64,000 nt of DNA from a virus, in IMG/VR virus record IMGVR_UViG_3300037258_000282, positions 88,590 to 152,589 of that record. The stretch is one strand, 5' to 3'. This document shows positions 25,502-34,437 of the stretch, piece by piece. The position numbers were made by a program, and so were the translations under genes. Under the pieces are notes generated by a model, which was given only the letters and a program-made list of their open reading frames with translations, made no database searches and had not been told where the DNA came from. Every line of letters starts with the position of its first letter. Within the stretch, counting starts at the first letter, position 1.

Positions 25502-26178
25502 CAGGAGTATGCCTGTCCGGCGACAGTACCATATATAGTACTACCACCATTAAAGCTCATCAAAACGATGAGATCTTTGCCGCTTCCTCCTGTAGTTATC
25601 GTCGGAGCTGAACCTCCCGGCCAAACCGTTCCGGGGGGCCACCCCGTTATGTCAAATGATCCAGTATTTTCTATCTCGAGAGTCAGTCTCGCCACTTGGT
25701 TAGAGGTGGGCCAGCTCGAGACGTTTATTACGGCATCCCCGGTCAGAGATATTCTCTGAAACTCTCCGTTAGCCCTATTGATCGTGACGCTTCCATTTAC
25801 AGATATCTGACCTCCGCATGGGAGGTCAACTTTATTAGAGTTTATAAAGAAGCCAGACGAATCATATACTAAGGCCTGAGAGACTATAGGGTTAGCTATA
25901 TTGAACACCTGCGGAGACCAGAATACGCCCGAGCCGTTGCTGGTCATAGACGCATTATTAGTTCCAACTGAACCATTCGCGACTATCGACGAGACTACGA
26001 TCGCAGTACTGTTTACGAATGAATTTACCGTGGAGTTGCCGACCGTAACAGACACCGAGATCACGGCGTTCGTATAGAGCTCCGTGAAGTTGGCGTTGAT
26101 CTTCATCCCGCCGGTCCTCAGCGGATCGCCGGTTCCATCGTTATTAGCCGATCCAATACCGATTAGCTGCTGAGACAT
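25501..26178 (-). CDS. Fibre protein, paralog of the gene at 23702
   Basis: This 225-residue protein shares the start MSQQLIGIGSANNDGTGDPL and then RTGGMKINANFTELYTNA with the gene at 23702. It then carries TVGNSTVNSFVN and SNGSGVFWS turns. The C-terminal half (LVYDSSGFFINSNKVDLPCG, then ITGWPPGTVWPGGSAP) is a beta-rich domain often seen at the ends of phage fibres. A late promoter-like element lies upstream. Confidence 0.75.
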   Translation of the reverse strand: MSQQLIGIGSANNDGTGDPLRTGGMKINANFTELYTNAVISVSVTVGNSTVNSFVNSTAIVVSSIVANGSVGTNNASMTSNGSGVFWSPQVFNIANPIVSQALVYDSSGFFINSNKVDLPCGGQISVNGSVTINRANGEFQRISLTGDAVINVSSWPTSNQVARLTLEIENTGSFDITGWPPGTVWPGGSAPTITTGGSGKDLIVLMSFNGGSTIYGTVAGQAYS

Positions 26179-26206
26179 TCAGGTGTTAAATCCCTACTTT
26201 TTTTGA

Positions 26207-26214
26207 TATTTATC
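26207..26214 (-). promoter_or_regulatory. Late promoter-like element
   Basis: GATAAATA on the minus strand overlaps the stop of the gene at 26213 and lies 29 bases upstream of the ATG at 26178. Confidence 0.55.
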
Positions 26215-28402
26215 AGGTAGCGTCGAACGTTACGTAGGTCTCGTCGAGTAGGAATACGGTAGAATCCCACCTAACATCACCCGTGGGTATCGAATTTCCC
26301 GCCACAGTTGGATCCGCAAGGACACTCATCGGAGAGCTCTCTACTATATTCAAGCAGAACTCACCGAACATCTCTGATCCCGCAGGATGAAACGTGTTGT
26401 ATAGTATATCCCTATACTGCTGGAGCTGGATAGCGGCCTGAAGCTGGTATGAAAATACTTGATAAAAGTAGCTATCCTGAATGTACTTATCGGAGTTTAG
26501 AAACCCCTGAGTGGTATCCCAGTATCCAGGCGCGACTCCAACGCCGGACTTAACTACGCTTCCCATGACGCCAGAGAAAGTATCGACTTGAATGAGAGAT
26601 GACACTAAGTTGGCACCGGAGCCAGTCTTAGACATAACGAAAGTCTGAGGAGAAGCCGGATATCCAGAACCACGATAAGTCATCGCGGTGTTTACTACGG
26701 AGCCATTTCCATCGGTTATTACGTATCCGACCGCCCTATCGGTATTATTGTCAGAGAAAGAGAGAACGTCTCCATTAGAGTACTTGCTTCCTCCCAAGAT
26801 GATCTCTGGATCGGCTATACTATTGTAGAGATACGCGGTGATAGACTCACCAGTCTGATAACCTCTACCAGAATCATGGGCCTTGACGGTAAGCACTATC
26901 GTGTTGGACGATCTCAGATCGGTGTTTACCATGGCTCTAGAGTTAGCATATCCAAACTGAGCGAAGGCTAGATCTGGACACACCTCATATATGGCGCTCG
27001 TGGTAGAGTTACTCTTCGGATAGTCCCAGAGGGTTATAGAAGTGTCGTTTGTCACCGCATATATCACGTGCTTCTCGAGGACGATACTCGCAGAATTAGG
27101 AGCTATCGCCACTAAGTCGTCGTCGCTAAACGCGGACGTGAAGTACGTACCGACGCCGGTTATTATCTTCGAGTTGCTTACCCAGCTTACATTACCCTGA
27201 AGTGGAGCTGAGTCTATTACAGTTCTAACTGAAACATAGGGATTGTCTACGTAGTTGTTTCCCGCTATCTCATATGCTAGAGAGTTTATACTTCCAAATG
27301 TCTCGGCCGCGAAAGAGAGAGCAGAATCTATCGGAGAACTTATGTTAGCCGCCGCGTTTCCCACGAATCCAAACGTCGGGGAGTTCAACACGACGTTAGC
27401 GTAAGGCGCTATGATATCTGAATTGAACGTGATGGAAGTCGTATTAGTCATCGTTCCGATCTGAAACGACGCTCCATGACCGGTATTGTCAGACGACTGA
27501 TTGTATATGTATATGCCCGCGTTGGCCTGTTGATCGAATCCTCCAGAGACCAAGTCAAAGAATACGGACCCGAATAGGCTCTCAGTGGCGGTGATCCTCA
27601 GAAGTCCGCCGATACCATGAGATATGATGCTGCTATTAGCGTCGGTATGCTGGACTTGCAGGACTTGCCCCACTGAAAAGTCGATACCACCCTGAGTGAT
27701 CTCGAGGCTGTCTAGTGATCCCACTATGGTTGGGGCCGAAGTTACGAGCATATCGTCTCTTCCAGCGTAGTCAGAGAGCAACAGCAGCTTCTCTCCTACT
27801 TCAAAAGACTTATTGGGTGGAGACATATTCGATATATTGAATACCGTCAGAAGAGTCTGATTTATAGGCTCCTTCGTAGCGCTCTCTACTACAGCGGTTA
27901 CTCCAGACGACAGTCCTATGACTGCCTGTCCAAGATATGAGTCCAGTATTATATCGTCTACTGAATTTCCTATCAACTCCAGATACATGGGTTGCTTCCA
28001 AGTTCCATCTGATGGAAGCAGCATGTCGTACGACGGGATGTATACCTCTACGTCCTCGTTGTATATGAGCTTAAATAAAAGTTTAAAGCAGGTTATAGAT
28101 CCCTTCGCCCGATAGACGTCGAGGATATGCTTCAGCAGATACCTCTTGTTTATTATGACGTTGAATGGGATTCCATAGAGGTACTCAGACTGAAAGTGAG
28201 ATAGAAACTCGTCTAAAGTATTATCGATGTCGCGATAGTTTAATAGGTTTCGGGCCGCGCCGAGGGGATTACCAGTCTGCGACATCCACTCATAGTAGGC
28301 CTGCATGAACAGGATAAAGTTGGGTCCGTAACTTTGAAAGAAAGCCGGAAACTGTGACTTTACGAATGGAGTTACGTCTTGTTGTATCCCAAAGTCCATC
28401 AA
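26213..28402 (-). CDS. Baseplate wedge protein (gp7-position)
   Basis: This 729-residue protein begins with the conserved block VKSQFPAFFQSYGPNFILFM, then AYYEWMSQTGNP. It continues with FLSHFQSEYLYGIP, KRYLLKHILDVYRAKGS and FKLLFKLIYNEDVEVYIPSYD, a pattern of T4-like wedge proteins next to gene 6. The C-terminus has LQAAIQLQQYRDILYNTFHPAGSE. It is shorter than T4 gp7 (1032 residues) but occupies the same position between genes 6 and 8. It overlaps gene 6 in a TGATG arrangement. Confidence 0.78.
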   Translation of the reverse strand: MMDFGIQQDVTPFVKSQFPAFFQSYGPNFILFMQAYYEWMSQTGNPLGAARNLLNYRDIDNTLDEFLSHFQSEYLYGIPFNVIINKRYLLKHILDVYRAKGSITCFKLLFKLIYNEDVEVYIPSYDMLLPSDGTWKQPMYLELIGNSVDDIILDSYLGQAVIGLSSGVTAVVESATKEPINQTLLTVFNISNMSPPNKSFEVGEKLLLLSDYAGRDDMLVTSAPTIVGSLDSLEITQGGIDFSVGQVLQVQHTDANSSIISHGIGGLLRITATESLFGSVFFDLVSGGFDQQANAGIYIYNQSSDNTGHGASFQIGTMTNTTSITFNSDIIAPYANVVLNSPTFGFVGNAAANISSPIDSALSFAAETFGSINSLAYEIAGNNYVDNPYVSVRTVIDSAPLQGNVSWVSNSKIITGVGTYFTSAFSDDDLVAIAPNSASIVLEKHVIYAVTNDTSITLWDYPKSNSTTSAIYEVCPDLAFAQFGYANSRAMVNTDLRSSNTIVLTVKAHDSGRGYQTGESITAYLYNSIADPEIILGGSKYSNGDVLSFSDNNTDRAVGYVITDGNGSVVNTAMTYRGSGYPASPQTFVMSKTGSGANLVSSLIQVDTFSGVMGSVVKSGVGVAPGYWDTTQGFLNSDKYIQDSYFYQVFSYQLQAAIQLQQYRDILYNTFHPAGSEMFGEFCLNIVESSPMSVLADPTVAGNSIPTGDVRWDSTVFLLDETYVTFDAT

Positions 28403-30246
28403 CTCGTCCCGGTGTTAATCGAGATGATCACGTCGTTTGGATCTATAGTGAGGATCTGATCTTGCTCTATCACTATATCGTCGTTCTGAAGTTGGGCATA
28501 CAGGCTTATATAGCTACCGACGTACTGCGACACCTGTATGATATTGAGTGAGATAACTCCATTTGAGTAGTTGACGGTGCCCACTGAGTCGTTGATGTTG
28601 GTGACGATTCCAGAGTTCTTTGAGTATATTATGAGATTTCCATAGTTGTCGTCTCTAATTATTGAGTTTGGAAACGTGTTTCCCTGTGGATTCACGTACG
28701 TGAACGCCGTAGAGAATACTACCGGCTGCGCTGAGCCGAGTGGCAGCTTTGAGATCTCATACTGATGACTTGGAGTCTGTATGGCATTATTGAAGTCTAT
28801 CGTAGTCTGAAAGTCGATGTTGATCTGTGGCGAGAGCCTCTTTATCATCAGAGCCGTCGTGTCATTACTGATGATAGATGGATCAGTGTCGTCTATGGCC
28901 GCGATAAACTTAGAATATCGAAAGTCGCCGTTGAATTTTTGCAGGTTGTTCGCTGAGTATTCAGTTATAGTGTCTAGTACGAGAGTCTGCAGGTCGGCGG
29001 AAGTCAGACTAGTCGACATAGGTGAGAAGGTGACGTTGGAGGTGACTCCAATGAAGAAATAGTTGGGATCTGTCACTATCACTCTTATGGGAACGCAGTC
29101 TAGACTTATCAGATAGTTGATAACGTTAGATTTAATATAGTCTGGAGCGACCGACGATGAGCCGGTCGGCTTAAGGCACGCCGCGACGAATCCGTACTTC
29201 TTGGGATTAAGCTGCTCTCCGCCATAAGTGTTTACGTCTGAGATCTCTCCTGAGAATTGAGCCATAATCAGTGACTTGAAGTCATCGGAAGCTACTGCTC
29301 GCTCCTGCGTAGCGTAGAACCTCGGGGCATTGAACTTTATCGAGTTGAGACTCTCTTGGCTGGTCCCACCAGACGAGTTGACAATCACGACGATAGGACC
29401 AGAAATAGAGGCGGTCCCACCGTTGAAGGCCCCTAAATTCTGAATCGTCACGAAACTTGATATACCGTCTGCCGTGTTTCCAGAAGCTACCCTGTAGCTT
29501 GCCGTAACTAGAGATCCATTGAATGGAACATAGCCCAGTAGGCCGTCTCCAAACACTACCTCATATTGTCCGTCTTGAGCTCCCTGCACGAAGTAGACCT
29601 CGGAGTTGGCGTTGAGCCCGTATAAGTTGAGCGCTCGCGCGTACTCGACTCCGGTATTTGAGGTATTCGAGGAGTTTTCAAATACCGTAACCGTCAGTGA
29701 AGATACGTCTATACCTGGGTTCGAGAGTAAGAATATCTGCTGCTCGCTAGTCGCGTCTATGACGAATGAGTCAGTGATATACTGACCCTCGAAGATCTGC
29801 AGGTTTGATACCTGATACGTAGAGTTAGATGAGACGAATGACTGATCTGCAGATGTCGAAAACGTGTAGTTTCCATTGGCGTTCGTGCCCGAGAATAGCG
29901 TTCCAGCCGGAATGACGAATGGATTAGATATTCCATTGGTGACTACGGTAAATGATATGTTAGCTTCAGACGAAGCCGCTGACGTAGGTAGGTAATTAAG
30001 CTCCTTGGCTCTCGACACGGCTGAGTTCAACTTCTGAGCTGAGTCGAGAAACATCTCAGATAGAACCATGTTAAGATAGAACGAGTTTAGATACGTGTTG
30101 TATGACAACGCGTCCAGTAGGACGTTCAGAGCTGCTGAGTTAAAGTTATAGTCCTGCAGCGTGTCCTGAGAAGTCAGGTACTGCTCTAGTTGAGTCTTCA
30201 GAGTGTTGAAGTCAAGCGACGAGAGTATTAGTGCGCTGTTGGCCAT
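28399..30246 (-). CDS. 6: Baseplate wedge protein (gp6-like)
   Basis: gp6 dimers form the inner ring of the baseplate. In this 615-residue protein (T4: 660) family landmarks are DFNTLKTQLEQYLTSQDTLQ, DYNFNSAALNVLLDALSYNT, LNMVLSEMFLDSAQ and AVSRAKELNYLPTSAASSEA in the first 110 residues. The J-domain core ERAVASDDFKSLIMAQF, with EQLNPKKYGFVAACLKPTG, lies near residues 310-370. A late promoter-like element lies upstream inside gene 25. Confidence 0.94.
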   Translation of the reverse strand: MANSALILSSLDFNTLKTQLEQYLTSQDTLQDYNFNSAALNVLLDALSYNTYLNSFYLNMVLSEMFLDSAQKLNSAVSRAKELNYLPTSAASSEANISFTVVTNGISNPFVIPAGTLFSGTNANGNYTFSTSADQSFVSSNSTYQVSNLQIFEGQYITDSFVIDATSEQQIFLLSNPGIDVSSLTVTVFENSSNTSNTGVEYARALNLYGLNANSEVYFVQGAQDGQYEVVFGDGLLGYVPFNGSLVTASYRVASGNTADGISSFVTIQNLGAFNGGTASISGPIVVIVNSSGGTSQESLNSIKFNAPRFYATQERAVASDDFKSLIMAQFSGEISDVNTYGGEQLNPKKYGFVAACLKPTGSSSVAPDYIKSNVINYLISLDCVPIRVIVTDPNYFFIGVTSNVTFSPMSTSLTSADLQTLVLDTITEYSANNLQKFNGDFRYSKFIAAIDDTDPSIISNDTTALMIKRLSPQINIDFQTTIDFNNAIQTPSHQYEISKLPLGSAQPVVFSTAFTYVNPQGNTFPNSIIRDDNYGNLIIYSKNSGIVTNINDSVGTVNYSNGVISLNIIQVSQYVGSYISLYAQLQNDDIVIEQDQILTIDPNDVIISINTGTS

Positions 30247-30249
30247 AGA

Positions 30250-30675
30250 CTACCTTGTTCTGGAAATAAAAAGTTTTAGACTTCCTGGTTCAGGGATATT
30301 TATTAGTGAGAAAGTTATGTTGACGTTGAACCCATCGTTATCGGGATCTGCTATGACTGAAATATTGAGAAGTTGAGCTCTCGGCTCATACAGAGACATC
30401 GAGAGCGCGATCTTACGTATGATATCCTGCTGAACGAACGGCGTGTAGTTCTCGAAGAGCATTCCGGTTATTCCAGATCCAAAGAATGGATCAAATAGTC
30501 TCTCTCCGGGGTTAGTCAGAAGCATGTTCTTGAGAGCCTGTCTAATAGAGTCCTGGTTCTTTAGTACGACCAGAGAGTTAGACATCGGGTGCTGAAGAAA
30601 GTTGTCGTCAAAGTCAGAGTATACGTTCAGCTTTCTAGACTGCGCGGTTATCAGATCTGCTCGAGTTACGGCCAT
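30250..30675 (-). CDS. 25: Baseplate wedge protein (gp25-like)
   Basis: This 141-residue protein (T4: 132) is the gp25/TssE family wedge component that, with gp6 and gp53, triggers sheath contraction. The conserved segments DSIRQALKNMLLTNPGERLF, DPFFGSGITGMLFEN and the SLYEPRAQL block with the invariant EPR are present. It lies 3 bases upstream of gene 6. Confidence 0.95.
   Translation of the reverse strand: MAVTRADLITAQSRKLNVYSDFDDNFLQHPMSNSLVVLKNQDSIRQALKNMLLTNPGERLFDPFFGSGITGMLFENYTPFVQQDIIRKIALSMSLYEPRAQLLNISVIADPDNDGFNVNITFSLINIPEPGSLKLFISRTR
30297..30304 (-). promoter_or_regulatory. Late promoter-like element inside gene 25
   Basis: AATAAATA on the minus strand lies within the 3' end of gene 25 and 51 bases upstream of the gene 6 ATG, so it could give extra wedge transcripts. 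Confidence 0.4.
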
Positions 30676-30686
30676 ATTTTTCCTCC

Positions 30687-31559
30687 CTATGGCGTGACGA
30701 AGAATGGAGTCACTTGACTGGTAGCGGTAGGCTCAAGCACGACAGATCCATCTGAATTCGTCGACTCCAGCATCAAGTTCTGAACGTTGACGTCTCCATT
30801 TGGTGCATATATATTGACGTTGCTCTGCGCGGCATACACGTTGATGTCACCGACATGGGTTACTATAGTTATCCCTCCAGTATCTATCACTATCTTATTA
30901 CTTCCAACTATTAGCTCTATCGCCGTGGCAGAAGTCAGAGATATAGTCCCATTAGCGTTATACGACACGGAACCATTCGCCGTATGCCCCTCATTTCCAC
31001 CGACCTTGACTGAATATTCTTGAGTGGCGTCGTGATGTATAGTTCCCACTGCGGTAACTGAGAAGTCCTGGTCGACCGAGTGGTGCTCTCCACCCTGCAC
31101 CACGGTAAAGGATTGATCTCCCTGCATGGCGTGATGACCATCGCCGTTGGCTGACAGCGTCATGTGGTTTTCAGCCGTCGCGCAGATGGCTGGACCATTT
31201 ATCGCCGTATAGTCTGATCCGGCGGCTATCTCAGTATGCCTTCCAGTTCCTATGTTGACTCTATGACTGCCTCCTATCGCGGCGTCGACGTGCCCGGCTA
31301 TAGATGAAGTATGTGACGCGGAGGCAGACTTGACTCCACCATGCACCATCTCATTCATATTTCCATCTTTATCGAGCATCCTAGTCGTATAGCTTCCGTC
31401 CTCAGTCACTCTCGCTACTATAGAACCGACGTTGCTCGGATCGATCGAAGAGCTGTCTTGATCTCCCAGTGGGTGAGTGGAGTTCCATATAAGGTACTCA
31501 TCTGGAAGTGGAAAGTGGGGATCAGTTCTAGTGTTTTGTACAGTAGGAAGTGCCATCAC
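30687..31559 (-). CDS. Baseplate central spike, beta-helix (gp5 C-terminal-like)
   Basis: This 290-residue protein has repeats whose register suggests a trimeric triple-stranded beta-helix: HRVNIGTGRHTEIAAGSDYT, AENHMTLSANGDGHHAMQ and KVGGNEGHTANGSVSYNANG, ending in IVIDTGGITIVTHVGDINVY. This matches the gp5/VgrG spike that pierces the outer membrane. His-rich turns are frequent. No OB fold or lysozyme domain is in this gene; the OB fold is encoded separately at 32933. It overlaps its upstream neighbour by 4 bases. Confidence 0.8.
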   Translation of the reverse strand: MMALPTVQNTRTDPHFPLPDEYLIWNSTHPLGDQDSSSIDPSNVGSIVARVTEDGSYTTRMLDKDGNMNEMVHGGVKSASASHTSSIAGHVDAAIGGSHRVNIGTGRHTEIAAGSDYTAINGPAICATAENHMTLSANGDGHHAMQGDQSFTVVQGGEHHSVDQDFSVTAVGTIHHDATQEYSVKVGGNEGHTANGSVSYNANGTISLTSATAIELIVGSNKIVIDTGGITIVTHVGDINVYAAQSNVNIYAPNGDVNVQNLMLESTNSDGSVVLEPTATSQVTPFFVTP

Positions 31560-32890
31560 TTAGTCCTAGTAGATTGAATGCTGACTCCAGATATGATAGA
31601 CGTTAGAGACGCGCCGACCGGCATCGAAGACACCGCAGAGGCGAGACTTCCAGCTACACTTTGGGCCTGCTCACTCATGGTTGAGCCAAACATATTAGCG
31701 ATGTTAAATGCCATTCGTCCGAGAGACATGACCTTAGTGGCGTTCTGAAGCATGGTCTGCATCGTACTCTGATTAAGTACAGTTCTGGGAACGTGCTCTG
31801 GAAGTACTGTACTTATCGCTGGAGCGATGTTCGGAATGAGAGTTCCAACGCTTCCAAGAATTCCAGACAGCGTGGTTCCTAGGATCTTTTGAAGTCCCTG
31901 ATCGGTGGCAGACGCTTGAGCCGATAATATTATGGCGGATAGCTGCGCGAGACCAAGCTGTCGTATCTCGAAGAGTATCGAGCTCACTAAGTTATTGGCG
32001 ATCTCCACGTTCTCACTTCCCGTGAGAGCTGGAATAGTGGCCAGTTGATCTGCCACGGTAGAGTCAAGTATAGAAATAACGGTCTGAACTGTCGCTGAGC
32101 CGGTATTTAAAGTTTGAGTAGTCGATTGGCCTACTGGAAGTGACGCGATCGTCTGGGCCAGAGACGACACTTGGAGGCCCAAGAGTGGCCCTCCGATAGT
32201 CGCCGCAGTATTAGCTATCGCCGCGACACTGTTCGAGCTTACGGCCGCAGAGATCGCGGAAGATAGGGCAGAGGCGGCCGAGACAGACGCCGAAGATAAT
32301 GCCCCGGTCCCAGTTCCTGAGAGCATTCCACCTATAGCCTCGTTTAGTAGGTACTGAGATGGAGCTGAGAGAGTTGGAGATATCGCGTTGAGTTGATTGA
32401 GAACGCTCGACATACCGATAGTTCCCGATAGAGACTGAAGTGCTCCCGTAAGACCACCTGATACCATCTGAGCTATCCCGCCCGTAGACGAGACTGAGCT
32501 CATCGTTCTGAGAAGTATCATCGCGTCGAGGGCCTTTCGCACGACGCCGACGACGTTCGATGGATCTACAGACTTTATGGCCTGAAGAACGTACTGTTCA
32601 GAACTTGCGGATGCAGAAGTCGGGTTATTTGCCGACATATTCGATGGATACTGCTGAGATATGACCATCTGAGCGCGCTTCTGGGCGTTGTCAGAAGTAT
32701 CCGAAGGAACTGTTCCCTGGTTTCCGATGTTGGCGTTTAAGCCGACACTTCCAGGATCATAGGATTTCTTCAGTAGAGATCCCTTGACCGTCGTCGTTAT
32801 AACTCCAACTATGGCAGAGTTGAAAGTATTGCCGTAGGTCAGTGGTTCCGACCTCTTAGTTACGTCGAACTGTCCGTCTTGCTCAAGCAA
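31556..32890 (-). CDS. Baseplate hub-region protein, unknown (Ser/Ala-rich)
   Basis: This 444-residue protein is not recognised. The N-terminal 60 residues are polar; the rest is Ser/Ala/Leu-rich with many small-residue helices (ALSSASVSAASALSSAISAA at about 205-225). It lies between the OB-fold hub gene and the spike gene. That is where the T4 gene 5 lysozyme and linker would be encoded, but no lysozyme motif is seen. The 4-base overlap with the spike gene suggests joint translation. A hub or tail-lumen role is inferred from position. Confidence 0.65.
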   Translation of the reverse strand: MLEQDGQFDVTKRSEPLTYGNTFNSAIVGVITTTVKGSLLKKSYDPGSVGLNANIGNQGTVPSDTSDNAQKRAQMVISQQYPSNMSANNPTSASASSEQYVLQAIKSVDPSNVVGVVRKALDAMILLRTMSSVSSTGGIAQMVSGGLTGALQSLSGTIGMSSVLNQLNAISPTLSAPSQYLLNEAIGGMLSGTGTGALSSASVSAASALSSAISAAVSSNSVAAIANTAATIGGPLLGLQVSSLAQTIASLPVGQSTTQTLNTGSATVQTVISILDSTVADQLATIPALTGSENVEIANNLVSSILFEIRQLGLAQLSAIILSAQASATDQGLQKILGTTLSGILGSVGTLIPNIAPAISTVLPEHVPRTVLNQSTMQTMLQNATKVMSLGRMAFNIANMFGSTMSEQAQSVAGSLASAVSSMPVGASLTSIISGVSIQSTRTK

Positions 32891-32932
32891 GTTTTATATT
32901 CCTTATAGAGATTAATCGTACATATCAAACGT

Positions 32933-33247
32933 TCAAGTGGAACTTCTTCCAGCACGATGAAAGGACCCTAGAATGAATGGGATTTGCTTCGTCTCTGGAT
33001 CTAAAAAACAGCCGAACACGTGGGTTCCAGGAAGATACTTATTAGTGACTCCAACTCCATTCAGTGACGGAACGTTGTTGTGCACTGAGTGGCACCAGAT
33101 GAGATCCTCATCTGGTATAGGATTAGGTCCGGCATTCTGGTGTCCGTGTATCATTACTTTTACCTTATGGGCGTTGTCCGGGTCCTGAATGTCTAGAACC
33201 TCGCCGACGAAGAACGGCGTGAAGCCGCTACCAGATTGAGCGGTCAT
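32933..33247 (-). CDS. 5: Baseplate hub OB-fold protein (gp5 N-terminal-like)
   Basis: This 104-residue protein corresponds to the N-terminal OB domain of gp5: FFVGEVLDIQDPDNAHKVKV, MIHGHQNAGPNPIPDEDLIW, LPGTHVFGCFLDPETKQIPF and ILGSFHRAG. In T4 this domain links the spike to gp27. Here the gp5 functions are split over separate genes. The start at 33247 is chosen because its ATG overlaps the upstream stop as ATGA and GGGAGGG lies 10 bases before it. A GTG farther upstream would be inside the hub gene. Confidence 0.88.
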   Translation of the reverse strand: MTAQSGSGFTPFFVGEVLDIQDPDNAHKVKVMIHGHQNAGPNPIPDEDLIWCHSVHNNVPSLNGVGVTNKYLPGTHVFGCFLDPETKQIPFILGSFHRAGRSST

Positions 33248-34437
33248 CCCTGCTGATACCCTCCCTTGATGCACTCGAGGTTGCAGAGATATCTGGGCTG
33301 AACGTCGGGTCTTCGAATATCATGAGTGAGCTTAGATATCAGCCATCTTCCATACATCTGCTGTTCCCTTCCAGGATTTACGACCGCTATTACTTGAGGA
33401 ATGTCGCAGAAGACAGTCTTTCCAGCCATCAGTACCGGATCTCCAATGCAACTCATCCTCATAAGCTGCTCCATCATCTGGGCCTTGTTTGTCATCTTAT
33501 TTGGAATAGTGTCAGGCATGAAGCTCTTCGGAACATTCTGATTAGTGATATTGGGATTGACGTACCTGAAGATCGGCCGATTGGCGCCGGAGAACAGCGA
33601 CGTAAAGCTCGATAGAGTCGTTATCACCGTAGACGCAAGTTCAGTCACACCAGCTGGCGTAAAGTCTTGCTGCTTGAATTCGTGAGTATGAGTGTTGAAC
33701 GTGAGAACCCGCTGTGCTATAGTTCCAGCCGACACACGGTTCATCGCGTCCATACTCTGAAGTACCTCCCAGGAGAGTATGTTGTCGTCGAGATTCGAGA
33801 AGAAGTCATGCCCGACCGTGTTTATCTGTGTGAATGTCTTAACGTCACCGGATCTAGTCATTCCCTCTATGGTCTGAAAGTTATATCCTCCGGCGTTCTG
33901 GAAGAACATATAGTTTGATGAGCTCTGGTTCTGCTGAGAGACGGCCTCCTTTCTGAGCATCTCTATAGCTTCAAATACTGTTTGATTGGTGATGTTCATG
34001 TTTCGATTGCCTATGGTCTGCTCTACCGCTATGCCTGAACCTATCTTTTCAAAGATACTCTGAACCATAGACGATATCTGAGTGTTGAATGCCTGCTGAA
34101 CCGTCGTGGCAGCTCCAGTCAGCACTTCCGTACCTACGCACACTAACTTATAGGTCTTGGCGTGAAGGGCTCCATGAGACTCTATCTCTCGAACTGAGTT
34201 GAGCGTGAGATCGTAGTTAGCAGTCGCGCCATTTGGCTTAGAGAAGTTTAAGTTTACGCTCTCTCCACCAGACAGGTTGTATCCAGATATGGAGTCCGTA
34301 GAGTCTACTACCTCTATCTCGGCCATGACTCCCGGAGTGAAGATGGTCTCCATGATCTGAGCAGAGAGAAAGTTTATTCTGGAGATGTCCCACCCTCCTA
34401 CAGTGAGGGCGTTTATCTGTGCGTCACCAACGCTCAT
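33244..34437 (-). CDS. 27: Baseplate hub protein (gp27-like)
   Basis: This 397-residue protein (T4 gp27: 391) matches the hub family by layout: an N-terminal tube-like domain with LTVGGWDISRINFLSAQIME and the EIEVVDSTDS segment, a middle QTVFEAIEMLRKEAVSQQN, and NYMFFQNAGGYNFQTIEGM near residue 200. The C-terminal domain has FCDIPQVIAVVNPGREQQMY and GRWLISKLTHDIR. Hub trimers connect tube, wedges and spike. Position upstream of the OB-fold gene supports the call. Confidence 0.85.
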   Translation of the reverse strand: MSVGDAQINALTVGGWDISRINFLSAQIMETIFTPGVMAEIEVVDSTDSISGYNLSGGESVNLNFSKPNGATANYDLTLNSVREIESHGALHAKTYKLVCVGTEVLTGAATTVQQAFNTQISSMVQSIFEKIGSGIAVEQTIGNRNMNITNQTVFEAIEMLRKEAVSQQNQSSSNYMFFQNAGGYNFQTIEGMTRSGDVKTFTQINTVGHDFFSNLDDNILSWEVLQSMDAMNRVSAGTIAQRVLTFNTHTHEFKQQDFTPAGVTELASTVITTLSSFTSLFSGANRPIFRYVNPNITNQNVPKSFMPDTIPNKMTNKAQMMEQLMRMSCIGDPVLMAGKTVFCDIPQVIAVVNPGREQQMYGRWLISKLTHDIRRPDVQPRYLCNLECIKGGYQQG

